16,795 bases of DNA from CAWUKT01 sp963923035. Lineage in GTDB: Bacteria; Bacteroidota; Bacteroidia; J057; JADKCL01. Position 1 is the first letter of the stretch; every line of letters begins with the position of its first letter. The notes beneath the pieces were generated by a model. That model saw only the letters and a list, made by a program, of their open reading frames with translations, searched no databases and was not told the DNA's origin. The position numbers were made by a program, and so were the translations under genes. The stretch covers positions 1-16,795 of the forward strand of contig CAWUKT010000119.1 of NCBI GenBank assembly GCA_963923035.1, read 5' to 3'. Below, piece after piece: positions 1 through 8,160 of the stretch.

Positions 1-25
1 GTCGGGACCGGCTCTGTTTCAACAT
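1..25 (-). CDS. Possible divergent mini-ORF start, mirror of the 258-407 ORF (partial)
   Basis: On the minus strand an ATG at 25-23 opens a frame that reads M-L-K-Q-S-R-S-R before the window ends. The mirrored ORF on the other arm starts M-K-Q-S. The shared K-Q-S is encoded as AAA CAG AGC here and AAA CAA TCG there, so Gln and Ser are kept with different codons. That hints at selection on protein, but three codons are very little evidence. It is reported only because of the symmetry with the right arm. Confidence 0.2.
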
Positions 26-284
26 TTCATCGGTTTCGCTTGCCTTCGCTCGGCGGATCAAAAATGGAATTTGGATGGCGAGGATCGCCCCTGGCCTCGG
101 AACTAGCAAGGTCGGCTCGAAAAAAATGCTTGCCTCGAGGGCGGCGCATTTTTTGTCGTCGCCTCGCTTGCCTGTTCCGCTGCCAGGAGCAGATGGTGTG
201 CCATCAAATTCAATTTTCACCCGCGTCGCTTCGGTGACGCTCAACCTCAAAAATGTTATGAAACAATCGCCTTTCCCTCCTGAC
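1..284. repeat. Large imperfect inverted duplication, left end cut by window edge
   Basis: The left arm (1-129) can be aligned with the reverse complement of the right arm (146-284) along its whole length. Anchors in matching order are GTCGGGA 1-7 / TCCTGAC 278-284, TGTTTCA 15-21 / TGAAACA 259-265, ACATTT 22-27 / AAATGT 251-256, AAAAT 61-65 / ATTTT 213-217, GAATTT 67-72 / AAATTC 206-211, GATGGC 74-79 / GCCATC 200-205, CCTGGC 90-95 / GCCAGG 182-187, CGGAAC 98-103 / GTTCCG 174-179, GCAAG 106-110 / CTTGC 167-171, and AAAAAATGC 121-129 / GCATTTTTT 146-154. The arms differ at many positions and by small indels, so this is either an old inverted duplication or a long structured RNA. The right arm also contains a compact hairpin with a TTCG loop (223-240). 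I do not recognise the element, and it may continue left of the window. Confidence 0.75.
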
Positions 285-407
285 TCACTTGCGGAACGGC
301 TGACCACGGTCCTTCGACTCGTCGAATCGCTGGCCTATGCGCAAAGCCCGCTCGAATACCAACTTCTGTTGCGGGACCTCCGGCTGGTGCTCGGCGCCGC
401 CGGCTGA
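258..407 (+). CDS. Small hypothetical protein, 49 aa
   Basis: The frame runs ATG to TGA and encodes a short Leu-rich, probably helical peptide beginning M-K-Q-S-P-F-P-P-D and ending L-V-L-G-A-A-G. There is no signal peptide, metal motif or recognisable domain. I chose this ATG rather than the in-frame start at 75 because the inverted duplication mirrors it: the opposite arm also has an ATG followed by K-Q-S. It could be a true small protein, the surviving N-terminus of a truncated gene, or chance. The GC-rich hairpin at 412-427 begins four bases after its stop. Confidence 0.35.
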   Translation: MKQSPFPPDSLAERLTTVLRLVESLAYAQSPLEYQLLLRDLRLVLGAAG

Positions 408-411
408 ACTT

Positions 412-602
412 GGGGGCCAAGGCCCCCGCGTACACCTACGGTGTTTGGGGGGGCGCATTGCCTCATGCGCATATGGCAGCATCCTGCCAAGATCGAATAC
501 TTCTTTCCTTTTTGTGCATTGCCTCATGCACAGAGGGAGCAGCTAAGCTGCTCAAAGAAGCGCTCTTCCAGAAGCGGGCCTAAGCGGATTGCCTCATCCG
601 CT
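412..602. repeat. Array of short hairpins, three with an invariant TGCCTC loop
   Basis: This non-coding stretch between the mini-ORF and the amidase stop is packed with perfect short palindromes. They are 412-427 (GGGGGCC/GGCCCCC), 432-444 (ACACC/GGTGT), 453-470, 474-489 (TGGCAG/CTGCCA), 513-532, 537-553 (GAGCAGC/GCTGCTC) and 583-602. Those at 453-470, 513-532 and 583-602 share the core ATTGCCTCAT. Their outer stems differ but pair perfectly: GCGC/GCGC, TGTGC/GCACA and AGCGG/CCGCT. Spacing is irregular, so this is not a CRISPR array. On the minus strand it lies directly downstream of the amidase gene and could be part of its 3' untranslated region. Confidence 0.7.
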
Positions 603-636
603 CACAAATACATCCCCAGACCTTTCATTGCCCAAC

Positions 637-2232
637 TCACTCCGCTCTAAACTCCGGTGAAAACCGATGCTTGGTCCCCTGCTCAAACGCATAAGCCAAT
701 TCAATCAAGACCGCCTCCGACCAGGCCCGGCCAAAAATGGACAGCCCTACGGGCAGCCCTTCCAATTGTCCCATGGGAACGGTGATGCTGGGATAGCCCG
801 CAATGGCGGCGGGGGAACTGCTGAAGACCCCAAAGGTATCTCCGTTTTCGAGGGACGTTACCCAAGCCGGACTGCCGGAGGGGGCGATGATCGCATCCAA
901 CGTATTCTCGTCCATGACCCGGTCAATCCCGTCCTGACGCGCTGCCCGCATGATTTGGGCCAAGGCATCCTGGTATTCCGGTTCGTCCAGGCCCCCTTTC
1001 TCCTGGGCCATTTGCAACAGGGCGTGATCGTGGTATTCCATCTCCACCGAATCCGCCAGGGTCAATGCGATGATCTCGGCCAAATCCTTCGCCGGAGCTT
1101 GGCCTCCAAGGCCTGCCAGATACCGATTCAACCCATCTTTGAATTCGTAGAGGAGGACCATAAATGACGCATCTCCGGTGCCTTCGGGCAGGATTTCAGG
1201 AATGGTCACCACCTCGGCGCCCTGGTTTTTGAACCATTGGATGGCTTCGTCCATGACATCTCCCAAAGCCGTGGAATCCTCCTCCAGGGGCTTGGAATAG
1301 TATCCAATCCGTTTGCCTTCGAGGCTTCCTGCTTTCAGGTAAGGGGTATAATCGTCGAAGGCCTGGCGACCGGGTTCGAGCGTACGGGGATCGCGGTCGT
1401 CCGTGGCAGTGAGAAAACCGAGCACCGTGGCGGCATCGCGGACGCTGCGGGCCATGGGGCCTCCCGTATCCTGATAGGCAGAAATGGGAACGATGCCCGT
1501 CCGACTGATGAGGCCCACAGTCGGTTTGATCCCGACGATGCCATTGTTGTTGGAGGGGCAGATGATCGAGCCATTGGTTTCGGTGCCGATGGCCACGACG
1601 CACAGGTTGGCAGCGACAGCGGCCCCGGAGCCGGCACTGGAGCCACAGGGATTGTGGGTGAGCAGGTAGGGATTTTTCGTTTGTCCGCCCAGCCCGCTCC
1701 AACCGCTGGAAGATTGGGAAGAGTGAAAATTGGCCCATTCACTGAGATTGGCTTTTCCAAGGATGACTGCCCCGGCCTCGCGCAATTGAGCGGCGAGGGG
1801 GCTGTCTTCGGCGGCAATAGAATTGGCCATGAGCCGCGCCCCGGCTGTCGTCGGCATTTTGTCGCCGGTATCGATATTGTCTTTGAGCAAAACAGGAATC
1901 CCGTGAAGCGGTCCGCGCCATTTCCCGTTTTCCATTTCCCCATCCAATTCCTTCGCGATCTCCAAGGCATCGGGATTGACGGTCAGAACTGAATTCAAGG
2001 CCGGGCCCGACTTGTCGAGGCTGTCGATCCGATCCAGGTAAAACTGGGTCAACTCGACAATCGTGTATTTTCCAGCCTTGAGATCACCATGGATATCGGC
2101 AATGCTGACCTCCATAGGCAGGTCAAGGGAGGCCTTGGTGAGCGGTTCAGCATCCGGCTCGCTACAAGCCATGAACCATGAAAACAGCCCCAGTAAAGGG
2201 AGCAACCAAAGGGAATGCGGCTTCTTTTCCAT
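637..2232 (-). CDS. Amidase signature family lipoprotein
   Basis: This 531-residue enzyme should hydrolyse amide bonds by the Ser-cisSer-Lys mechanism of the amidase signature family; its substrate cannot be inferred. The catalytic Lys is K117 in G-I-P-V-L-L-K-D-N, the cis-Ser is S198 in C-G-S-S-A-G-S, and the nucleophile is S222 in T-E-T-N-G-S-I. These spacings fit the family. The N-terminus has a hydrophobic segment followed by W-F-M-A-C, so C23 is the likely lipidated residue and the enzyme is probably anchored in the cell envelope. The length is normal for secreted relatives. The ATG at 2232 is chosen because it gives a complete signal peptide. The gene stands alone: the next gene rightwards is divergent, and downstream there is only the hairpin array. 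Confidence 0.93.
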   Translation of the reverse strand: MEKKPHSLWLLPLLGLFSWFMACSEPDAEPLTKASLDLPMEVSIADIHGDLKAGKYTIVELTQFYLDRIDSLDKSGPALNSVLTVNPDALEIAKELDGEMENGKWRGPLHGIPVLLKDNIDTGDKMPTTAGARLMANSIAAEDSPLAAQLREAGAVILGKANLSEWANFHSSQSSSGWSGLGGQTKNPYLLTHNPCGSSAGSGAAVAANLCVVAIGTETNGSIICPSNNNGIVGIKPTVGLISRTGIVPISAYQDTGGPMARSVRDAATVLGFLTATDDRDPRTLEPGRQAFDDYTPYLKAGSLEGKRIGYYSKPLEEDSTALGDVMDEAIQWFKNQGAEVVTIPEILPEGTGDASFMVLLYEFKDGLNRYLAGLGGQAPAKDLAEIIALTLADSVEMEYHDHALLQMAQEKGGLDEPEYQDALAQIMRAARQDGIDRVMDENTLDAIIAPSGSPAWVTSLENGDTFGVFSSSPAAIAGYPSITVPMGQLEGLPVGLSIFGRAWSEAVLIELAYAFEQGTKHRFSPEFRAE

Positions 2233-2311
2233 CCTGAAATCTACGAGGAATCCATTTTTTTACCAATGGCCGAGCCGGGACTTTCTCCTTCACCCCCGAT
2301 TCATTTTATTT

Positions 2312-3112
2312 GTGCCCGTGGCGCAATTCGACTCCAACTCCCCTCCTCCCAACCGACTACTGCTGCGACTCGCAGTGGAATTGATCCTGTGGGGCAAGGG
2401 CATTGGGTACCTGTGGGAAGGTTGGGAGGATGCGGTGGAATGGAAAATGGTCCTGGGGGGATTGTTGGTGGGGATGGGCTTGGCCATTCGGTGGGTGGAA
2501 AAACAAAAATGGGGACTGGGCGTATTGGGAGGCGTTTCCGGGGTTTTGTTTGTGTTGGCGGTGGATGCCTTTGTGGGGAAAGGATGGCAGGTGCAGAATC
2601 TGGTGGAGCACGGCTTGCAATACGGGAGTCCGGTGCTGTTGGGGTTGGTGGGTTCGGGAAAATGGAGTTGGGGCCAAGTGGAGCGACTGACGCGCCTGTT
2701 GGCCGGCATGACCTTTCTGGGGCACGGCATTTATGCCGTGGGTTTTCAGCAGGACAGCACCAATTTTTTGGAGATGACCATGGCCCTCCTTCCGCTGGAT
2801 GCCACCGCAGCCCACCAGTTCCTACTGGTGGTCGGAATCCTCGACCTCCTCGCGGCGGCCGGGATGCTGTTTCCCCGTTTCCTCAAACTCCCCCTCCTCT
2901 ACATGATCGCCTGGGGCCTCATCACCGCCCTTGTCCGCATCTTAATCTATTGGGAAGTCGAAGCATGGACCACGACCCTCGCACCGGCCTTTTCCCAAAC
3001 CGCTATTCGACTCTGCCACGAGTTGGTTCCCCTCTGGCTTTTCCTCCACTTGTACCCCCAAAAAGAACGGCCCTCCACCGCAGCGAAGAGCCGTTCCCAA
3101 GATGCTCCCTAA
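2312..3112 (+). CDS. Multi-pass membrane protein, possibly DoxX-like
   Basis: This protein of about 266 residues has several hydrophobic segments (roughly 19-35, 46-62, 67-86, 124-145, 169-188, 192-213 and 233-248) and a basic C-terminal tail. The stretch R-L-L-A-G-M-T-F-L-G-H-G-I followed by V-G-I-L-D-L-L-A-A-A-G-M resembles DoxX-type proteins, but that resemblance is weak. The start is uncertain: no ATG lies in frame between the divergent amidase start and the first membrane segment. GTG at 2312 or 2318 is the most economical choice, and GTG at 2375 is possible. The longer frame from 2063 would overlap the amidase. Its stop lies three bases from the stop of the convergent phosphoesterase, so no separate terminator fits between them. 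The plus strand is G-rich in the first half and C-rich in the second. Confidence 0.7.
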   Translation: MPVAQFDSNSPPPNRLLLRLAVELILWGKGIGYLWEGWEDAVEWKMVLGGLLVGMGLAIRWVEKQKWGLGVLGGVSGVLFVLAVDAFVGKGWQVQNLVEHGLQYGSPVLLGLVGSGKWSWGQVERLTRLLAGMTFLGHGIYAVGFQQDSTNFLEMTMALLPLDATAAHQFLLVVGILDLLAAAGMLFPRFLKLPLLYMIAWGLITALVRILIYWEVEAWTTTLAPAFSQTAIRLCHELVPLWLFLHLYPQKERPSTAAKSRSQDAP

Positions 3113-3115
3113 CGC

Positions 3116-4717
3116 TTAGAACCTCACGATTTTGTGTCGCTCGGTTCCTTTGGAAGTCTTGAGGTAGATGAAGTTGACCCCGGTGCAGAGGTTGGAAACA
3201 TCCAATTGATAATTGCTTTTGCCCTTGAATTCTTCGGTTCGGCAGAACTTGCCCATGCCATCGTAAATCTCGATGGTTCCTTTGGGGACGACTTTCCCGA
3301 ATTCAATGGTCACATAGTTGTCGGCGGGAACCGGAAAAATGCGTTTGACCTGCATTTCGGTTGGTTCGGCGGTGCTGAGCGGGTCTTCTGGTCCCTGGAT
3401 CGTGACCATGTCCCCATTCGGCGGGGTCCACAAGGTAACGCCGGCAGGAAGCGCAGAACCCAATTGGTCATCGCCGGGATCCACGACATTGCCCACATTT
3501 TCAAACAAAACGCACTGAATTGAAATCTCCTCCTTGTTGACAGTCAGGTAGAAAAAGCTGTCGCCAACATTTTGGTCGCGCATATAGGGTTTGGCATTCG
3601 ATCCGGTATAATCGAGCGTCCGGTGGGGCGCTCCCCACTGGCCCTCGCCGATGTACACAATGCCCAGGCTGTCATTCCGCTCGAAATCGTTGCCCGGACT
3701 GTTGCGGACGACCGGCCAGGTCCACTTGGTGGTGTGGGAATGGGACTCCAGGGCCAGTTTGACGCCGTATTGCTGGAACAGCGGCACCCAGCAGTCCATT
3801 TGCTCGTTGTTGAGGCCGTATCCATTGGCCACCGCAAAGGTCGGCACGTGGTGCTGGACCACTTTCCAATAGGGATCGTTGGTAGAGCCCGTATTGTTTT
3901 GGAGGTCGTTCGTGAGCCAGTTCAATTGGGCGGCGTTGGTGCAAGGATTCAATTCGGAATTGAGGGAATAGAGCCGAATCAGGCCGCCGTGGATGTCCAG
4001 TACGTAGTATTCTTCGTCTGGCACATCGAACAAGCGCTCCATGTCGGTATTGTCTTCGTGGTTGCCCTGGGTCAGGATCAGCGGGGTCATCCGGCCATCG
4101 GCCGCAATGGTCATTTGCCAGTCGTCCAACCAATCCTGCCATTCCTGCTCCACACCCAATCCCAAGGTATTCCGCACAAAGTCGCCATTGAAGGCGACAA
4201 AATCCGGACGCAGCTTGGCCACCAGCTGGTTGCCTTCCTGCCGCTCCCCGCGGCATCCCACCGCACTGGGACAGTTCTCAATCGGATTCCCAAAAATCTC
4301 CACCGATTGCCGGGAATCGCCCCCGGAGACAAAGCTCACGGGATCATTCGGATCGTCACTCAAGGTCTGGAACTTGAAGCGGGCACTCGCCTGGCTGCTG
4401 TTGTCGTAGATGACGAAGTAGTAGACGGTATTGGGCGTCAGGCCATTCAGGCGGGCATAGTGGCGGTCCTGACCCTTGTGGGAAAGCGACCGGTCCGAGG
4501 CATGGCTGAAAGCATAAGCCGTATGGTTCGTGCCGTGGTCCACCACATCATAGTAGAGCGTGCCGTCGTTACCACTCCACCCCACCACCATGGTGGTCGC
4601 GGGGTCGTCCCGAAAGGACAACGTATACCCATCGGTGGCAGCATTCAATTGTGCTCCCGTCAGCAACAATCCTTGGACCAGCAAGAAAAGCCAAATCTTT
4701 TTCATCGGTTGAATCAT
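3116..4717 (-). CDS. Secreted purple-acid-phosphatase-like metallophosphoesterase with T9SS sorting tail
   Basis: This 533-residue secreted protein probably hydrolyses phosphate esters outside the cell. It has a signal peptide (about 1-27), an Fn3-like N-terminal domain (about 28-118) typical of purple acid phosphatases, and a calcineurin-type metallophosphoesterase core. Likely metal ligands are D134 in G-G-D-S-R, D179 in F-N-G-D-F, N219 and H220 in G-N-H-E-D, H289/H290, and H326/H328 in E-S-H-S-H. The usual G of the last GHxH motif is E324, and the purple-acid-phosphatase tyrosine is not evident after G-D. C149 and C155 could form a disulfide. Residues about 455-533, with F-P-V-P-A-D-N-Y and a final H-K-I-V-R-F, form a type IX secretion sorting domain. 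ATG at 4705, giving M-K-K-I-W, is an equally good start. Confidence 0.9.
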   Translation of the reverse strand: MIQPMKKIWLFLLVQGLLLTGAQLNAATDGYTLSFRDDPATTMVVGWSGNDGTLYYDVVDHGTNHTAYAFSHASDRSLSHKGQDRHYARLNGLTPNTVYYFVIYDNSSQASARFKFQTLSDDPNDPVSFVSGGDSRQSVEIFGNPIENCPSAVGCRGERQEGNQLVAKLRPDFVAFNGDFVRNTLGLGVEQEWQDWLDDWQMTIAADGRMTPLILTQGNHEDNTDMERLFDVPDEEYYVLDIHGGLIRLYSLNSELNPCTNAAQLNWLTNDLQNNTGSTNDPYWKVVQHHVPTFAVANGYGLNNEQMDCWVPLFQQYGVKLALESHSHTTKWTWPVVRNSPGNDFERNDSLGIVYIGEGQWGAPHRTLDYTGSNAKPYMRDQNVGDSFFYLTVNKEEISIQCVLFENVGNVVDPGDDQLGSALPAGVTLWTPPNGDMVTIQGPEDPLSTAEPTEMQVKRIFPVPADNYVTIEFGKVVPKGTIEIYDGMGKFCRTEEFKGKSNYQLDVSNLCTGVNFIYLKTSKGTERHKIVRF

Positions 4718-4807
4718 TTACAGTGTTTTTCAGCGGGAAAACAACTCCCTTTCTCCCCCACCCTATTCCTTCGAATCAAATTGCTTGCCAGGAGAGAAGA
4801 TCAGTCA

Positions 4808-4843
4808 GACAAAATAAACAGAAATCCTTTCTTCCCCTCCAAA
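4808..4843 (-). promoter_or_regulatory. Candidate Bacteroidota-type promoter for the phosphoesterase
   Basis: On the minus strand TTTGG (4843-4839) is followed after 22 bases by TATTTTG (4816-4810). This is close to the phylum's -33 TTTG / -7 TAnnTTTG promoter, but one T short in the -7 box. It lies about 90 bases upstream of the start, after the terminator hairpin of the preceding gene. The call rests on motif and position only. Confidence 0.3.
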
Positions 4844-4862
4844 TACCAAGGTCGCCAAATGA

Positions 4863-4886
4863 AAATGGTCCCCGGAGGGACCATTT
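4863..4886 (-). terminator. Terminator-like hairpin after the ABC-F gene
   Basis: A perfect 10-bp stem AAATGGTCCC / GGGACCATTT surrounds a four-base loop. It starts about 28 bases past the ABC-F stop and precedes the phosphoesterase gene on the same strand. The T tract that follows on the minus strand is short and interrupted (TTTTCATTT), so termination could be partial. Confidence 0.6.
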
Positions 4887-4914
4887 ATAACGTTAAAATC
4901 GGCTTTCTGAATGT

Positions 4915-6531
4915 TTAGAGGGCGGCAACGGCTTCCCGTCCCGTCTTGCGGATATAGTCTTCGAAGCCCATGAGCTTGTCGACCATCCCGCCGCCAGGGA
5001 GCAATTCGATGACGCGGTTGGAGACCGAGTTCATGATCTCGAAGTCAGCCGAGCTGAAGATCATATTGCCGGTGAATTCCTTCATGCCTTTGTTGAGGAC
5101 CGTCACGGACTCGAGGTCGAGGTGGTTGGTGGGCTCGTCAAGCAAGAGGAAGTTCGGCTGGCTGAGCATGATCTTCGACAACATGCACCGCATTTTTTCG
5201 CCTCCGGAAAGTACCGCGGCCTGCTTGTAGACTTCTTCGCCCGAGAACAGCATCCGGCCCAAAAAGCCGCGGATGAATTGCTCGTCTTTCTCGTTGGAAA
5301 ACTCGCGCAGCCAGTTGATCAGGTCCAATTCGCCGGCTTCCTCGAAGAAATCGGTATTGTCTACCGGGAGGTAGCCACTGCGAATGGTCTGGCCCCATTC
5401 GATGGTGCCCGTATCGGCTTCCTGCCGACCGCCCAACACTTCGAAAAAGGCCGTCAGGACTGTACTGTCCTTGCCAATCAGCGCGACTTTGTCATCGCGG
5501 CCCAGAATGAAATTGATGTCCTTGAACAACCATTCGCCGTGGTCATTCTTCTTGCCCAGGCCATCCACCCGCAAAATCTGGTCTCCGGGGGCCCGCTCGG
5601 GCGTGAAATTGATGAAGGGATATTTCCGGCTGGACGGACGGATGTCCTCCAGGTTGAGCTTTTCGAGGGCCTTCTTCCGGCTGGTGGCCTGGCGCGCCTT
5701 CGACGCGTTGGCAGAGAAGCGCGAGATAAAGTCCTGGAGTTCTTTCCGTTGGGCTTCGACCTTCTTGTTCTTCTGGTCGCGCTGCCGCTTCATCAACTGG
5801 CTGGTCTCGTACCAGAAGGTATAGTTACCGGAGAAGATGCGGATTTCCCCGTAGTCGATGTCGACGACGTGGGTACAGATCATGTCGAGGAAGTAACGGT
5901 CGTGGGAAACAACCACTACGGTATTCTTAAAATCGGCCAGGAAGTCCGCCAGCCACGCAATGGTACGGGCGTCCAGATCGTTTGTCGGTTCGTCCAGCAG
6001 GAGCAGGTCGGGTTCGCCGTAGAGGGCCTGGGCCAACAGGACCTTCACCTTCTCGGGACCGCTCAGTTCGCCGACCTTGCGGTAATGCAGGTCCTCGGCA
6101 ATGCCGAGGTTGCTCAGGAGGCCAGCGGCATCGCTTTCCGCCGTCCAGCCGCCCATTTCACCGTAGCGCGTTTCCAAATCGGCCGCCCGCAATCCATCTT
6201 CTTCCGTCGCATCCGGATCCATGTAGATCGCGTTTTTCTCCTCCCCAATCTCATACAGCTCCTTGTAGCCCATGATCACCGCCGTCAAAACCTCGACGTC
6301 TTCGTATTCGAAGTGGTCCTGCTTGAGGACCGCCATCCGGTTGCCCTTGTCCAGGGAAACGCCGCCCCGGGTCGCATCTTTTTCACCCGAAATGATCTTG
6401 AGCAGGGTCGATTTTCCCGCTCCATTCGCCCCAATGACCCCATAGCAGTTGCCGCGGGTAAACTTCAGGTTGACCTCGTCGAAGAGTACACGCTTGCCGT
6501 ACTGCAAGCCCAATCCGCTGATTGTAAGCAT
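4915..6531 (-). CDS. ABC-F family ATPase, YbiT-like
   Basis: This 538-residue cytoplasmic protein has two ABC domains and no membrane segments. ABC-F proteins act at the ribosome, aiding translation or protecting against stalling. NBD1 is complete: Walker A G-A-N-G-A-G-K-S-T (34-42), signature L-S-G-P-E (156-160), Walker B L-L-L-L-D-E (to E181) and switch His H210. A charged interdomain linker (about 240-310) includes R-F-S-A-N-A-S-K-A-R-Q-A-T-S-R, characteristic of YbiT-type members. NBD2 keeps signature L-S-G-G-E (441-445) and Walker B with E466, but its P-loop is G-K-D-S-T-V-L-T and the switch His is missing (S-S-A-D, 493-496). I chose ATG at 6531, where homology begins; an in-frame extension to 6639 lacks family similarity. 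Confidence 0.93.
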   Translation of the reverse strand: MLTISGLGLQYGKRVLFDEVNLKFTRGNCYGVIGANGAGKSTLLKIISGEKDATRGGVSLDKGNRMAVLKQDHFEYEDVEVLTAVIMGYKELYEIGEEKNAIYMDPDATEEDGLRAADLETRYGEMGGWTAESDAAGLLSNLGIAEDLHYRKVGELSGPEKVKVLLAQALYGEPDLLLLDEPTNDLDARTIAWLADFLADFKNTVVVVSHDRYFLDMICTHVVDIDYGEIRIFSGNYTFWYETSQLMKRQRDQKNKKVEAQRKELQDFISRFSANASKARQATSRKKALEKLNLEDIRPSSRKYPFINFTPERAPGDQILRVDGLGKKNDHGEWLFKDINFILGRDDKVALIGKDSTVLTAFFEVLGGRQEADTGTIEWGQTIRSGYLPVDNTDFFEEAGELDLINWLREFSNEKDEQFIRGFLGRMLFSGEEVYKQAAVLSGGEKMRCMLSKIMLSQPNFLLLDEPTNHLDLESVTVLNKGMKEFTGNMIFSSADFEIMNSVSNRVIELLPGGGMVDKLMGFEDYIRKTGREAVAAL

Positions 6532-6576
6532 AGAATTTCCTTTCTTTGTCGCTGGGGCCAATCCCCAAATCGGGCG

Positions 6577-6584
6577 CAAAGATC
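6577..6584 (-). promoter_or_regulatory. Weak candidate -7 element upstream of ABC-F
   Basis: The minus strand reads GATCTTTG, one mismatch from the Bacteroidota TAnnTTTG box, 46 bases before the chosen ABC-F start. I do not see a well-spaced -33 TTG partner, so confidence is low. Confidence 0.2.
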
Positions 6585-6663
6585 GGACAATTCCTTGGAT
6601 TGACCTAGGTTCAAACAAAGATTTGAAATGATTTAACAATTGCCGGTTGGGCGGGGCGGAAAT

Positions 6664-7998
6664 TTAGCGGTCAAACTCCACCCGCATCCCCCGCACCGAA
6701 TCGTCGTGTTGGCCGTCGTGGAAGGCCAGCTGCCCGTTTACGTAGGTCCGGCGAATCGCCGACTGGAAGGTATGGCCCTCGAAGGGGGACCAGCCGCATT
6801 TGTAGAACAAGCCCTCACGGGTCACGGGCGTCTTCCCGTTCAGGTCGACCAGGACGAGGTCCGCCCAGTAGCCTTCCCGCAGGTAGCCCCGCTCCTTGAC
6901 CTCAAAGCACTGCGCGGGCGCGTGGCAGAGCTTCTCAATCGCCCGTTCCAAGCTGATTTTCTCCGCTTTCACAAAATCCAGGATCGCCAACAAGGAATGC
7001 TGGACCAAGGGACCGCCGCTGGGCGCCTTCATGTACACGTTCGATTTCTCGTCCAGGGTATGGGGAGCGTGGTCGGTCGCGATGATGTCCAGGCGATCGT
7101 CCAGCAAGGCTTTCCAGAGCGCATCCCGGTCCGCGGCTGACTTCACCGCCGGATTCCACTTGATGTGGGTGCCTTTGGTGTCGTAGAGGCTGTCATCGAA
7201 CCACAGGTGGTGGATGCAAACCTCGGAGGTGATGCGTTTTTCGGTCAGGGGAATGTCGTTGCGGAACAATTCGGTTTCCTGCGCGGTGGAAATGTGCAGG
7301 ATATGGAGCCGGGTATTGTGCTTTTGGGCGAGGCGGACGGCGAGGGAGGAAGAGGCCAAGCAGGCTTCGTGGGAGCGGATGACGGGGTGGAAATGGATCG
7401 GAATGTCATCGCCGTATTTCGCGACGTATTCCGCTGTATTCGCGCGGATGATTTCTTCTTTTTCGCAGTGGGTCGCGACCAGGATCGGTGCATTGCGGAA
7501 GATGGCGTCCAGAACCTGCTCATCGTCCACCAGCATATTGCCGGTGCTGGAGCCCATGAAGACCTTGATGCCACATACGGTCTTGGGATCGGTTTTCAGA
7601 ACCTCTTCCAGGTTGTCGTTCGAGGCCCCCATGAAGAAGGAATAGTTCGCGATGGACTTGCTGGCCGCCGCGTCGTACTTGGCCTGGAGCAGTTCCTGGG
7701 TCAGGGTCTGCGGCTTGGTATTGGGCATTTCCATGAAGGTGGTCACCCCTCCGGCCACGGCCGCCCGCGGCTCTGTGTACAAATCGGCCTTGTGGGTCAG
7801 GCCGGGCTCGCGGAAATGGACCTGGTCGTCGATGACGCCGGGAAACAGGTGAAGTCCCCGGGCATCCACCGTCTCATCCGCCAGGGCCTGGATATGGGTC
7901 GCAATTTGAAAGATACGGCCATCCTTGACGTAGACGTCCGATTCGAATTGTTGACCTTCATTGACGAGGGTGGCATTTTTGATGAGCAACGTTCCCAT
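6664..7998 (-). CDS. pyrC: Dihydroorotase
   Basis: This cytosolic enzyme of 444 residues interconverts N-carbamoyl-aspartate and dihydroorotate in pyrimidine synthesis. It is an amidohydrolase TIM barrel. The first metal motif reads D-D-Q-V-H-F-R-E-P-G: Q59 stands where the usual H-x-H has its first His, H61 is present, and R63 is the substrate-binding Arg. The other ligands are K145, the expected carboxylated Lys, in G-I-K-V-F-M-G-S, H177 in A-T-H-C-E, H235 in L-H-I-L-H-I-S and D309 in T-D-H-A-P-H. From memory the Gln variant is common in Bacteroidota dihydroorotases, so I do not treat it as inactivating. The gene lies 132 bases upstream of ABC-F on the same strand and probably has its own promoter in the divergent region 7999-8160. 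Confidence 0.94.
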   Translation of the reverse strand: MGTLLIKNATLVNEGQQFESDVYVKDGRIFQIATHIQALADETVDARGLHLFPGVIDDQVHFREPGLTHKADLYTEPRAAVAGGVTTFMEMPNTKPQTLTQELLQAKYDAAASKSIANYSFFMGASNDNLEEVLKTDPKTVCGIKVFMGSSTGNMLVDDEQVLDAIFRNAPILVATHCEKEEIIRANTAEYVAKYGDDIPIHFHPVIRSHEACLASSSLAVRLAQKHNTRLHILHISTAQETELFRNDIPLTEKRITSEVCIHHLWFDDSLYDTKGTHIKWNPAVKSAADRDALWKALLDDRLDIIATDHAPHTLDEKSNVYMKAPSGGPLVQHSLLAILDFVKAEKISLERAIEKLCHAPAQCFEVKERGYLREGYWADLVLVDLNGKTPVTREGLFYKCGWSPFEGHTFQSAIRRTYVNGQLAFHDGQHDDSVRGMRVEFDR

Positions 7999-8029
7999 GG
8001 GCTATTCCTTTTTGTTACAAAAAAAGCCC
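7999..8029 (-). promoter_or_regulatory. Leader hairpin ending at the dihydroorotase start codon
   Basis: In the minus-strand transcript GGGCT (8029-8025) can pair with AGCCC (8003-7999), which directly precedes the ATG. Inside, TTTTTG and CAAAAA (8023-8018 / 8014-8009) pair around a three-base loop. The fold includes the bases next to the start codon and so could affect translation initiation. A role in pyrimidine control is inference only. Confidence 0.4.
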
Positions 8030-8130
8030 CCATTCTCCGCAATCGCAAAGTGATTTTTCCCCTCATTTGTTTCCCTCCGTTTCCCCAAATAATTCGTCTA
8101 TTCCTTGACCTTTTCCGAACCTATCATTTC

Positions 8131-8140
8131 TTTTATTTGT
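8131..8140 (+). promoter_or_regulatory. Candidate -7-like element before the hydrolase-OsmC gene
   Basis: TTTTATTTGT lies 20 bases before the ATG. The same ten bases occur at 2304-2313 near the start of the membrane protein gene, and a related TTTATTTTGT lies upstream of the phosphoesterase. It resembles but does not match TAnnTTTG, and the TTGAC upstream (8105-8109) is spaced wider than usual. Confidence 0.25.
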
Positions 8141-8160
8141 CCCCAACCAAATTCGATTCC